Positions 1 to 5,848 of a stretch of DNA of 7,206 bases are shown piece by piece; position 1 is the stretch's first letter; the number at the start of each line of letters is the position of its first letter. Position numbers and translations under genes: made by a program. The DNA is from an uncultured Eubacteriales bacterium (GTDB lineage: Bacteria > Bacillota > Clostridia > Oscillospirales > Acutalibacteraceae): positions 1 through 7,206 of the forward strand of contig OMRJ01000113.1 in the NCBI GenBank assembly GCA_900313475.1. The letters run 5' to 3'. The notes under the pieces are model-generated. The model made no database searches. It saw nothing but the letters and a program-made list of their open reading frames with translations, and had not been told where the DNA came from.

Positions 1-731
1 TGGCGGAGAGCGTTAAGATTCTCGCTCCCGAAAAAGAGGTGCTGCTGCCCGAGCCCGACGCGACATGCCCGATGGCTGAAATGATCACGCCCGAGCGCGT
101 GCGCCGCTTCAAGGCGGAGCATCCGGAGGCGGTCGTTGTTGCCTACATAAACACCACCGCGGCGCTTAAAGCCGAGTGCGACGTGTGCGTTACTTCGTCG
201 AGCGCATTAAAGATCGTGTCGCAGCTCGATGCGCCCGAAATACTTTTTATTCCCGATAAAAATCTCGGAGCATACGTTAAAAAGATGCTTCCCTGCAAAA
301 ATATAATACTGTGGGACGGTTACTGTCCCGTTCACAATTCTCTCACGGCGGAGGATATTATCGAAGCAAAGCGCAGCCACCCCGAAGCCGCGGTTGCGGT
401 GCACCCGGAATGTCCGCCGGAGGTCGTGAGCCTTGCCGACATGGCAGGTTCCACAGCCGAAATAATAAAATTTGCAAAAGCGTCCGAAAAGCCGGTCATA
501 ATCGGCACCGAAAGAGGCGTTGCGGACGGCTTTCTCGCGCACGAGAAGGGGAGCGGAGACAAGTATATTTATCTCTGTCCCGAAAAGCTCGTGTGCGCCG
601 ATATGAAAAAAATTACTCTCGACAGCGTTACAGCCGCGCTGAACGGTACGGGCGGCGAGAGCGTGACGGTCGATGAGGAGCTGCGTCTTAAAGCGAAAAA
701 GAGCATAGACGAGATGCTGCGTCTCGGTTAG
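1..731 (+). CDS. nadA: Quinolinate synthase NadA, 5' end missing (cut by window edge)
   Basis: NadA condenses iminoaspartate (from NadB) with dihydroxyacetone phosphate to make quinolinate. It is a cytoplasmic [4Fe-4S] enzyme of de novo NAD synthesis. The reading frame is open from base 3 to the TAA-type stop ending at 731, giving 242 codons. The family is usually about 300 residues or more, so I infer that roughly 60-70 N-terminal residues lie left of the window. The GTG at 39 is not the start, because conserved NadA sequence continues upstream of it (frame reads AESVKILAPEKEV). All three expected cluster cysteines are visible: in CPMAEM (codon 66-68), in VHPEC (411-413) and in LVCADM (594-596). 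Other family landmarks are AYINTTAALKAECDVCVTSS, the IPDKNLG segment and GTERG. nadB follows after a 74-base spacer that contains a hairpin. Identification is firm; regulation cannot be judged because the upstream region is absent. Confidence 0.96.
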   Translation, partial: AESVKILAPEKEVLLPEPDATCPMAEMITPERVRRFKAEHPEAVVVAYINTTAALKAECDVCVTSSSALKIVSQLDAPEILFIPDKNLGAYVKKMLPCKNIILWDGYCPVHNSLTAEDIIEAKRSHPEAAVAVHPECPPEVVSLADMAGSTAEIIKFAKASEKPVIIGTERGVADGFLAHEKGSGDKYIYLCPEKLVCADMKKITLDSVTAALNGTGGESVTVDEELRLKAKKSIDEMLRLG

Positions 732-732
732 A

Positions 733-764
733 CTGACGGGCGGCATGAGTTTGAATCCCGTCAG
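733..764 (+). other. Intercistronic hairpin between nadA and nadB (not a terminator)
   Basis: CTGACGGG (733-740) and CCCGTCAG (757-764) form a perfect 8-bp stem around a 16-base loop. The stem can be extended past one mismatch by two more pairs. What follows on the + strand is A-rich (AAAAAAC), not a U-tract, so this should not stop transcription into nadB. It could protect a processed 3' end of nadA mRNA or tune expression within the operon; that role is inference. Confidence 0.55.
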
Positions 765-805
765 CCTAAAAAACGTAAAAACTCCTGTAAAAGAGGTAAA
801 AATAT

Positions 806-2269
806 ATGAAACCCGAAAATGTGTATGATGTTCTTATCGTCGGTGCGGGCGTTGCGGGAATGTACGGCGCACTGCATTTTTCAGATGACACGAAAATTAT
901 GATGCTCGCGAAGTATTCGTCCACAACGTCAAGCTCCAATCTTGCGCAGGGCGGTGTTGCGGCGGTGCTCTCGCTTGAAAACGACAGCTATGAGCTGCAC
1001 GCGAAGGATACTTTTATTGCGGGACGCCACGAAAACAATCCCGAAACGGTCGATATCCTTGTCCACGAGGGTCCCGACGATGTCAGGGAGATGATGAAAC
1101 TCGGCGCGGAATTTGACAGAAATTCCGACGGTGAGCTTGACAAGACGCTTGAAGGCGGCCATTCACGCAGACGTATCGTCCACCATAAAGATACCACGGG
1201 CGCGGAGCTTGTGAGAGCGCTCTATGAGCAGGTGCGCAAAAAAGACAACATCACATATTCCGATAATACCGACCTCTGCCGCCTCGTCAGGGTGAGAAGC
1301 GGTTTCAGAGCGGATCTTCTTAAAGACGGCAAGGTGTTCAGCGTATTTTGCAGCTATTGCATGCTTTGCACGGGCGGTATCGGACGCGTATACAAATACA
1401 CCACAAACCCGAAAAGCTCAACGGGCGACGGTATCCGCATCGCATATGAGCTGGGCGCGCGCATTAAGGATCTGAGCTATGTTCAGTTCCATCCCACCGC
1501 GTTCAATTCCGACGACGGAGAGCAGTTCCTCATAAGCGAATCGGTCAGAGGTGAGGGCGCATATCTGCTCAACTGCCATCATGAGCGCTTTATGGACAGA
1601 TACGACGAACGGCTGGAGCTTGCCCCCCGTGACGTTGTCTCGAAATCGATTATTCTTGAGAGCAGACGTACGGGCAGCAACGACTTTTTCCTTGATATCT
1701 CATACGAAGATCCCGACTTTGTAAGAAACCGTTTTCCCGGAATTTACGCCGGCTGTATGAAATACGGCGTTGACATGACAAAGGATCTTATACCGATTTT
1801 CCCCTGTCAGCACTATCTCATGGGCGGCATAGAGGTCGATATAGATTCGCGCACCGCCGTGCCGCGTCTCTACGCGTGCGGCGAATGCTCCAACACGGGC
1901 GTGCACGGAAAAAACAGACTTGCAAGCAACTCGCTGCTTGAGGCGCTCGTCTTTTCGAGACGTGCAGCCGAGGATATTAAGAGGTGCATGGCGGTAGGCT
2001 ACGCCGATGTCGACGCGCTTCCCGTTGAAATTGACGCTTCGGGCGCACCCGTTCCCGACGATATCCAGACCGAAATAAGGAATATCATGCAGCGTGCATA
2101 TTTCGTGCTGCCCGATCCCGCAGCGATTCGTGTCGGTCTTAAACAGATTGACAATATTCTGAAGCGCCTTAAGGGCGGAAAATACGCGTGGACGACGGAG
2201 TATTTCGAGACACTGTCGCTTGCCACGGTCGCTTTTATTATTCTTACCGAAGCCGAGGAGAGAAACTGA
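806..2269 (+). CDS. nadB: L-aspartate oxidase NadB, short C terminus
   Basis: This FAD flavoprotein oxidises L-aspartate to iminoaspartate, which NadA uses. In anaerobes fumarate can serve as electron acceptor. The 487-residue product starts at ATG 806 behind AAGAGG (791-796). The FAD-binding GAGVAGMYGAL is at residues 13-23 and SSNLAQGGVAAV at 43-53. GGHSRRRIVHHKDTTG is at 117-132. Catalytic-region motifs of the fumarate reductase/aspartate oxidase family follow: QFHPTAF (His229), SESVRGEG (244-251), PRDVV (Arg275), QHYLMGG (His336), and GECSNTGVHGKNRLASNS (359-376, with Arg371). These distinguish NadB from a generic oxidoreductase, as does its place between nadA and nadC. The protein stops at AEERN, just where family members normally continue with an E-S-x-G-x-H-x-R-type tail, so the C terminus is unusually short. 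The stop is one base before the nadC ATG, implying translational coupling. Confidence 0.96.
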   Translation: MKPENVYDVLIVGAGVAGMYGALHFSDDTKIMMLAKYSSTTSSSNLAQGGVAAVLSLENDSYELHAKDTFIAGRHENNPETVDILVHEGPDDVREMMKLGAEFDRNSDGELDKTLEGGHSRRRIVHHKDTTGAELVRALYEQVRKKDNITYSDNTDLCRLVRVRSGFRADLLKDGKVFSVFCSYCMLCTGGIGRVYKYTTNPKSSTGDGIRIAYELGARIKDLSYVQFHPTAFNSDDGEQFLISESVRGEGAYLLNCHHERFMDRYDERLELAPRDVVSKSIILESRRTGSNDFFLDISYEDPDFVRNRFPGIYAGCMKYGVDMTKDLIPIFPCQHYLMGGIEVDIDSRTAVPRLYACGECSNTGVHGKNRLASNSLLEALVFSRRAAEDIKRCMAVGYADVDALPVEIDASGAPVPDDIQTEIRNIMQRAYFVLPDPAAIRVGLKQIDNILKRLKGGKYAWTTEYFETLSLATVAFIILTEAEERN

Positions 2270-2270
2270 A

Positions 2271-3110
2271 ATGATACTTCCCGCCTTTTATGTTGACGAT
2301 GTTATAAAAAATGCCATAAAAGAAGATATAAATTATATTGACGAAGCCACCGCTTTTGTCATTCCCGAGGACAGCGTTACCTCTGCCCGCTTTGTGTCAA
2401 AGGCGGACGGAGTGCTGTGCGGTATTGAGATCGCGGCGCGCGTGTTCACGCTTCTCGATCCGAAGGTCGAAGTCGAGCTTCTTAAAAAAGACGGAGACGA
2501 AATAAAAAAAGGCGACCTTATCGCCCGATTCAAAGGGAAAACGCAGGCGCTTCTTATGGGTGAGCGCACCGCGCTGAACCTTGTTCAGCATTTGAGCGGC
2601 GTAGCCACGCAGACGCACACTGCGGTAAAGCTCGCAGAGGGTACGGGCGTCAGCATTGCCGACACGCGCAAAACGCTGCCCGGACTTCGCGCGATGCAGA
2701 AATATGCCGTTATGTGCGGCGGCGGCAAAAACCACCGTTTCAACCTGTCCGACGCGGCGATGCTTAAGGATAACCATATAGACGCGGGCGGCGGCATTCT
2801 CAAAACCGTCGAAAAGCTTCGCCGTCACATCGGTCATACGGTAAAGATCGAGGTTGAAACACGCACCTTGGACGAGGTGAAAGAGGCGGTTGAGGCAAAA
2901 GCCGATATTATTATGCTCGACAACATGACAGCCGACGAAACGGCGGAATGCGTGAAATATATCGACGGACGCGCACTCACGGAGGCAAGCGGCAATATTA
3001 CGCTTGAAAATATCCGCGAAAAAGCGCAGTGCGGCGTAGATATAATCAGCATGGGCTCGCTTACGCACTCGGTCACGGCGTTTGATATTTCAATGAGAAT
3101 CGACAAATAA
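2271..3110 (+). CDS. nadC: Nicotinate-nucleotide pyrophosphorylase (quinolinate phosphoribosyltransferase)
   Basis: NadC joins quinolinate to phosphoribosyl pyrophosphate and decarboxylates it to nicotinate mononucleotide, the last step specific to the de novo NAD pathway. The frame is open further upstream, but ATG 2271 is chosen for three reasons: GAGGAG (2255-2260) lies 10 bases before it, it follows the nadB stop by one base, and it gives the normal family length (279 residues). Visible landmarks are ERTALNLVQHLSGVAT (98-113), DTRKTLPGLR (131-140), GGGKNHRFNLSD (150-161, with His155 and Arg156), MLKDNHI (Lys166), EVE (194-196), MLDNM (Asp217), EASGNI (238-243) and GSLTHS (262-267). These supply the Arg/Lys/His pocket for quinolinate and the acidic PRPP/metal site known for the family. 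The N-terminal 110 residues are the usual open alpha/beta sandwich and the rest the barrel. All key residues appear present. Confidence 0.97.
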   Translation: MILPAFYVDDVIKNAIKEDINYIDEATAFVIPEDSVTSARFVSKADGVLCGIEIAARVFTLLDPKVEVELLKKDGDEIKKGDLIARFKGKTQALLMGERTALNLVQHLSGVATQTHTAVKLAEGTGVSIADTRKTLPGLRAMQKYAVMCGGGKNHRFNLSDAAMLKDNHIDAGGGILKTVEKLRRHIGHTVKIEVETRTLDEVKEAVEAKADIIMLDNMTADETAECVKYIDGRALTEASGNITLENIREKAQCGVDIISMGSLTHSVTAFDISMRIDK

Positions 3111-3117
3111 AAATTTG

Positions 3118-3184
3118 CAAAAGAACCCCGTCAGCCCGGTCTGCGTTGCGGTATAAAAAAACGCGGCGGGGACTTTTGTTTTTT
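3118..3184 (+). terminator. Terminator of the nadABC operon
   Basis: CAAAAG (3118-3123) pairs with CTTTTG (3173-3178). Inside this, CCCCGTC (3126-3132) pairs with GGCGGGG (3165-3171) with one G-U pair. The stem is followed directly by TTTTTT (3179-3184). The loop is long (about 32 bases), so the energy is uncertain. The U-tract and position just after nadC support it. Confidence 0.65.
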
Positions 3185-3240
3185 GCTGCACCTTTTTCAA
3201 TGAAAAAAAATAATTATGTGCTTTTTCGGAGGAGAAAAAC

Positions 3241-4350
3241 ATGAAAACGGATCTTAAGATTGCGGGCGATTATCTCGACCTGATAGTTATGCATCCCGCG
3301 TCGCCCGAAGATGTGCCGCGCGGAGAGTATTTTTACGAATGGGACGGCACGGAGGAGTATTCTTCAAGAAAATTTGCCTGTTCCGTTGAAAAGCAGCCGG
3401 ACAGGGATTTTGTCATACTTAACTTTGCCGACATTCAGTGCCACGACGGTGAGGCGTTTTGTCACGTAGGCGAGTTTTCGGAGGAGACGATGGATAAGCT
3501 CATTCGACGCACAAAACCCGACCTTATCACTCTTACGGGCGACAATGCGTTTGATCCGTTCGCGTATCTCCGTCTTATTGACTTTCTGGAGAGATATTCC
3601 GTGCCGTGGGCGCCCGTTATGGGTAATGCCGACCATACGGGGCTTGTAAGCGAGTTTTGGGCGGATTACCGCATGTCGCACGCGAAGCACTGTCTTTTCC
3701 GATGCGGTCCCAAAGGAATGGGCGACGGAAATTATATTATAAATATTACGGAAAACGGACGTCCCGTACATACGCTTTTCATGATGGATTCACACCATGA
3801 AGAAACACAGCAAAAGGGCAGCTATGACCATTTTACCTCCGAACAGCTTCGCTGGTACGAATGGGCGGTTAAAGGAATTGCAGCCGAAAACGGTGCGCCG
3901 GTGCCGAGCTCGGTCTATATGCACATTCCCGTTCCGGAATACCGCGACGCATGGGAGAGTATTCATGACAGAGAAACGGGTAATCTTATTCCCGAATTTG
4001 CGTCGGCGCCGTTTTGCAAGGTGCATGAAAGCTACGGCTTCCCGCTGTTTAACAACGGTTTTTTTGCGCTGTGCAAAAAGCTCGGAAGTACAAAAAACAT
4101 GCTTTGCGGGCACGACCACAAGAACTGCTTTTCGATTCCCTACGAGGGCATTACTCTGACATACGCGATGAAAACAGGCTACGGCTGCTATTGGGAGCGT
4201 GAAACAAACGGCGGCACCACGCTCACCGTCCGCTCCGACGGCTCAACCGTTACCGAACACCATTACATAGACCCGGAGGAATCGTCCGTCAAGATGTTTA
4301 TGCTTGAATACTACGGGAAAAATCTTTACAACCGCAACTACGGAGATTAA
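3241..4350 (+). CDS. Calcineurin-like metallophosphoesterase, DCR2-like
   Basis: This is a 369-residue protein with no signal peptide or membrane segment, so probably cytoplasmic. ATG 3241 follows a strong GGAGGAG (3228-3234) by six bases. The five metallophosphoesterase blocks occur in order: FADIQC (Asp64, Gln66), LTGDNAFD (98-105, Asp101), MGNADH (Asn129, Asp131), MHIP (His228) and CGHDH (His291, His293). The MMDSHH and YMHIPVPEY segments and the closing GYG region resemble the family of the fungal phosphatase Dcr2 and its bacterial relatives, from memory. Block I has Gln where most family members have His (D-x-H), and block III reads GNAD rather than GNHD, so metal content or activity may differ. 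The substrate is unknown. It lies 130 bases after nadC but beyond that operon's terminator, so it is probably its own transcription unit; I found no convincing promoter in 3185-3227. The adjacency alone does not tie it to NAD metabolism. Confidence 0.85.
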   Translation: MKTDLKIAGDYLDLIVMHPASPEDVPRGEYFYEWDGTEEYSSRKFACSVEKQPDRDFVILNFADIQCHDGEAFCHVGEFSEETMDKLIRRTKPDLITLTGDNAFDPFAYLRLIDFLERYSVPWAPVMGNADHTGLVSEFWADYRMSHAKHCLFRCGPKGMGDGNYIINITENGRPVHTLFMMDSHHEETQQKGSYDHFTSEQLRWYEWAVKGIAAENGAPVPSSVYMHIPVPEYRDAWESIHDRETGNLIPEFASAPFCKVHESYGFPLFNNGFFALCKKLGSTKNMLCGHDHKNCFSIPYEGITLTYAMKTGYGCYWERETNGGTTLTVRSDGSTVTEHHYIDPEESSVKMFMLEYYGKNLYNRNYGD

Positions 4351-4390
4351 CAACGGCGCTGCGGCTGTGTAAAAAGCATCGTTGTTTTTT
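4349..4390 (+). terminator. Terminator after the metallophosphoesterase gene
   Basis: AACAACG (4349-4355) and CGTTGTT (4380-4386) form a perfect 7-bp stem that begins inside the TAA stop codon. The 3' arm runs into further Ts (4387-4390). The 24-base loop and AT-rich stem make it a moderate candidate. Confidence 0.55.
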
Positions 4391-4449
4391 ATTCGCAGGA
4401 GAACGACTGCGGATGATTGTAAATAAAATATTGATTCAGGGGTGTTTTT

Positions 4450-4786
4450 ATGGATTTGACAATTTCAAGGGAAGACGCGCTTTCGCTTTTCAAAAAGTTC
4501 AACTCCGACCCGTTTCATCTTCGTCATGCCTGCACCGTCGAGGGGGTAATGCGTTACTTTGCAAATACTCTCGGCTATGCGTCCGTCAAAGAGCTGCAAG
4601 GATATGGAGCTTAAAAGCTTGAAAAAGAAGTATAAGGACAAAAAGTTTGCCGCAGGCTGTTCGCGCGAAATTATCGAAAAGGGCGCCGAAATGCTCGGTT
4701 GGACACTTGATGAGCTGCTTACCCGCACACTCGACGCCATGAAATCGGTCGAGGACAGCGTAAACGCGCAATTTAATTGCGAATAA
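4450..4786 (+). pseudogene. HD-domain hydrolase remnant: internal deletion and frame break
   Basis: Two reading frames match the two ends of one clostridial HD-domain (HDIG-type) hydrolase family that I recall at about 185-195 residues. The 5' part starts at ATG 4450, five bases after AGGGGTG (4438-4444), and reads MDLTISREDALSLF, then DPFHLRHACTVEGVMRYFA and LGY, ending at TAA 4612-4614. The 3' part, one base on in frame, reads AMRPSKSCKDMELKSLKKK, KFAAGCSREI, GAEMLGWTLDELL and DAMKSVEDSVNAQF, ending at 4786. In the full-length family these blocks are separated by a segment of roughly 75-85 residues carrying the HD dyad and the last metal-binding Asp. Here they abut within CTCGGCTATG (4570-4579), which fits both frames. 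The product would be a 54-residue peptide or, with frameshifting, a protein lacking the catalytic core, so loss of function is inferred. An assembly or sequencing error at the junction is the alternative. Confidence 0.8.
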
Positions 4787-4803
4787 ACCGCAAATCGCAA
4801 ATA

Positions 4804-4845
4804 AAAAAACCGCATTCCGCCGCAAAAGACGGAGCGCGGTTTTTT
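4804..4845. terminator. Bidirectional terminator between convergent genes
   Basis: AAAAAACCGC (4804-4813) and GCGGTTTTTT (4836-4845) are perfect 10-bp arms. An inner TTCCG/CGGAG pairing (one G-U, past one mismatch) closes a 10-base loop. There is a U-tract on each strand, so it can serve the + strand HD remnant and the - strand SGNH gene, which ends at 4923. This is the clearest terminator in the window. Confidence 0.85.
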
Positions 4846-4879
4846 GCCGTCAAACGGATTTCGCCGTCAAACGGATTTC
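4846..4879. repeat. Perfect tandem duplication of a 17-bp unit
   Basis: GCCGTCAAACGGATTTC occurs at 4846-4862 and again, immediately adjacent and identical, at 4863-4879. Each unit contains the small inverted repeat CCGT-CAA-ACGG. The pair directly abuts the bidirectional terminator and lies in the noncoding space before the stop of the minus-strand SGNH gene. It is probably a slippage duplication; no function is evident. Confidence 0.9.
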
Positions 4880-4922
4880 TCTGAGATTTTTTCGGAGTTC
4901 ATCTTTTTTCGGCATGGCTTTT

Positions 4923-5645
4923 TTATGCCTTTTGCAGTATTTTTTCGGCTATGAGCCTGTGTCCCGCCGCATTCGGGTGCAGACGGTCGGTTTTTGCGTT
5001 GTGAAAATATTTTTCGGCGCTGCCGTCGCAAAGCGGAAACAGCCCCGAATCGCGGTAGAGGTCAATTATTTCAATCGACCATATGTCGGCGGCTTCCCGC
5101 TCCGCCTGAATATAGCTGTCGAAAAACAAACCGCTCTTGTTTGAAAACAATTCGTTCGGCTGAATATTGTCGCCGCCGAAATATGCGTATGCGCGGTGAA
5201 TGGGCGTTAGCATTACTATCCTCTTGTCGGAGTATTTTTCTCTGACTGCCGAAAAGAAAATGTTCAGCCTGCCCTTGAATGTGTTGCGGTCAAACACAAA
5301 ATCGCGTTTCCGTACAGTTGTAAATTCCGTAAAATTTCCGCTTGCATCGCTGTTTATCGGCACCCTTTCCTCGTGCACCGTGAAGAAATCACCTAATTCG
5401 ACACCGTGGTTGAAATCGTTCGTGCCGACGAAGACGAACAGTATGTCAAAATTTCCGCCGACTGTTTCCTCCATGCGTTTGAGCTGTTCGGAAAGTCCGC
5501 AGCTCTGCGCACCGTTTACTCCGAAGGAATACACTGTCGCGCCGGTCATTTCCGCAATATACTCCCAATAAAATTTATCCGTTGTTCCGTCGCTCTGTGT
5601 GATGCTGTCACCGAGAAAACAGATGATGTCATTTTTTGCTATCAT
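4923..5645 (-). CDS. SGNH/GDSL-family hydrolase (lipase/esterase-like)
   Basis: This is a 240-residue protein with no signal peptide, so probably cytoplasmic. The family consists of serine esterases, lipases and carbohydrate deacetylases. Block I is FLGDSIT (10-16, nucleophile Ser14), block II GVNGAQS (42-48, Gly42 and Asn44), block III VGTNDFNHG (73-81, Asn76 for the oxyanion hole) and block V TDRLHPNAAGH (219-229, Asp220 and His223). A complete Ser-Asp-His set is therefore present. Residues 85-125 between blocks III and IV form an insert of unclear role. The frame is open to 5714, but ATG at 5643-5645 is preferred: GGGGAGGT (5652-5659 on the opposite strand) sits six bases upstream, and the longer version would read through the likely promoter. 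The substrate cannot be told from sequence. It converges on the HD remnant and has its own promoter, apart from the secreted-protein gene upstream. Confidence 0.9.
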   Translation of the reverse strand: MIAKNDIICFLGDSITQSDGTTDKFYWEYIAEMTGATVYSFGVNGAQSCGLSEQLKRMEETVGGNFDILFVFVGTNDFNHGVELGDFFTVHEERVPINSDASGNFTEFTTVRKRDFVFDRNTFKGRLNIFFSAVREKYSDKRIVMLTPIHRAYAYFGGDNIQPNELFSNKSGLFFDSYIQAEREAADIWSIEIIDLYRDSGLFPLCDGSAEKYFHNAKTDRLHPNAAGHRLIAEKILQKA

Positions 5646-5659
5646 AAAACTACCTCCCC

Positions 5660-5674
5660 GAAGCAATGCTTCGC
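5660..5674 (-). promoter_or_regulatory. 15-bp palindrome in the SGNH leader, abutting the ribosome binding site
   Basis: CGAAGCAATGCTTCG is a perfect palindrome around one central base. In the minus-strand mRNA it gives a 6-bp stem with a 3-base loop, ending exactly where GGGGAGGT begins. It may be an operator for a dimeric repressor or a leader hairpin affecting translation. Both roles are inferred from position only. Confidence 0.4.
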
Positions 5675-5685
5675 CGTTTATAAAA

Positions 5686-5714
5686 ATGGTAACATTATAT
5701 GTTTTGTTTGTCAA
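5686..5714 (-). promoter_or_regulatory. Likely sigmaA promoter for the SGNH hydrolase
   Basis: On the minus strand a consensus TTGACA (5709-5714) is followed after 17 bases by TACCAT (5686-5691, four of six matches), preceded by TG as an extended -10. A better hexamer, TATAAT (5694-5699), lies only 9 bases from the TTGACA, too close to pair with it. Transcription would begin near 5679, giving a leader of about 35 bases. Confidence 0.55.
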
Positions 5715-5775
5715 TGACCGACCGAAAAAGAAAGTGATAAACCGAATAACAAAAAAAATACGGTTTTTTTTGCTT

Positions 5776-5815
5776 AAAAAAGCACGGCGGCGACTCCGTA
5801 AAAGAGCCGCCGCCG
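5776..5815 (-). terminator. Terminator of the secreted-protein gene
   Basis: On the minus strand CGGCGGCGGC (5815-5806) pairs with GTCGCCGCCG (5794-5785) as a 10-bp GC-rich stem with one G-U and an 11-base loop. TG and then C plus TTTTTT (to 5776) follow. It lies just downstream of the stop at 5849-5851 and separates this gene from the SGNH promoter. Confidence 0.85.
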
Positions 5816-5848
5816 CGTTTCCATGAAAAGGATAAATTGAAAGGAAAA

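Noticed and set aside
207..746. 179-residue minus-strand open frame opposite nadA
   Set aside because: It is antisense to conserved NadA sequence and has no family features.
2397..3068. 223-residue minus-strand open frame opposite nadC
   Set aside because: It lies wholly antisense to a clear nadC, has no ribosome binding site that I can see and resembles no family; it is a shadow of the GC-biased coding strand.
3185..3227. Promoter for the metallophosphoesterase gene
   Set aside because: The region is AT-rich and TAATTA (3211-3216) resembles a -10, but no -35 lies at 16-18 bases, so I could not support a call.
4394..4411. CGCAG/CTGCG hairpin upstream of the HD remnant as a riboswitch or attenuator
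   Set aside because: A single 5-bp stem with an 8-base loop and no U-tract is expected by chance; there is no supporting structure around it.
4413..4622. 69-residue plus-strand frame starting at ATG 4413 after AGGAGA (4397-4402)
   Set aside because: It has a plausible ribosome binding site, but its translation is an out-of-frame reading of the HD remnant and matches nothing, whereas the ATG 4450 frame gives clear family sequence.
4846..4879. CRISPR-like repeat
   Set aside because: There are only two copies, directly adjacent with no spacer, so it is a simple tandem duplication.
5643..5714. Longer SGNH start at 5714
   Set aside because: It would add 23 residues without family similarity, would run through the TTGACA promoter element and has no ribosome binding site, unlike the ATG at 5645.
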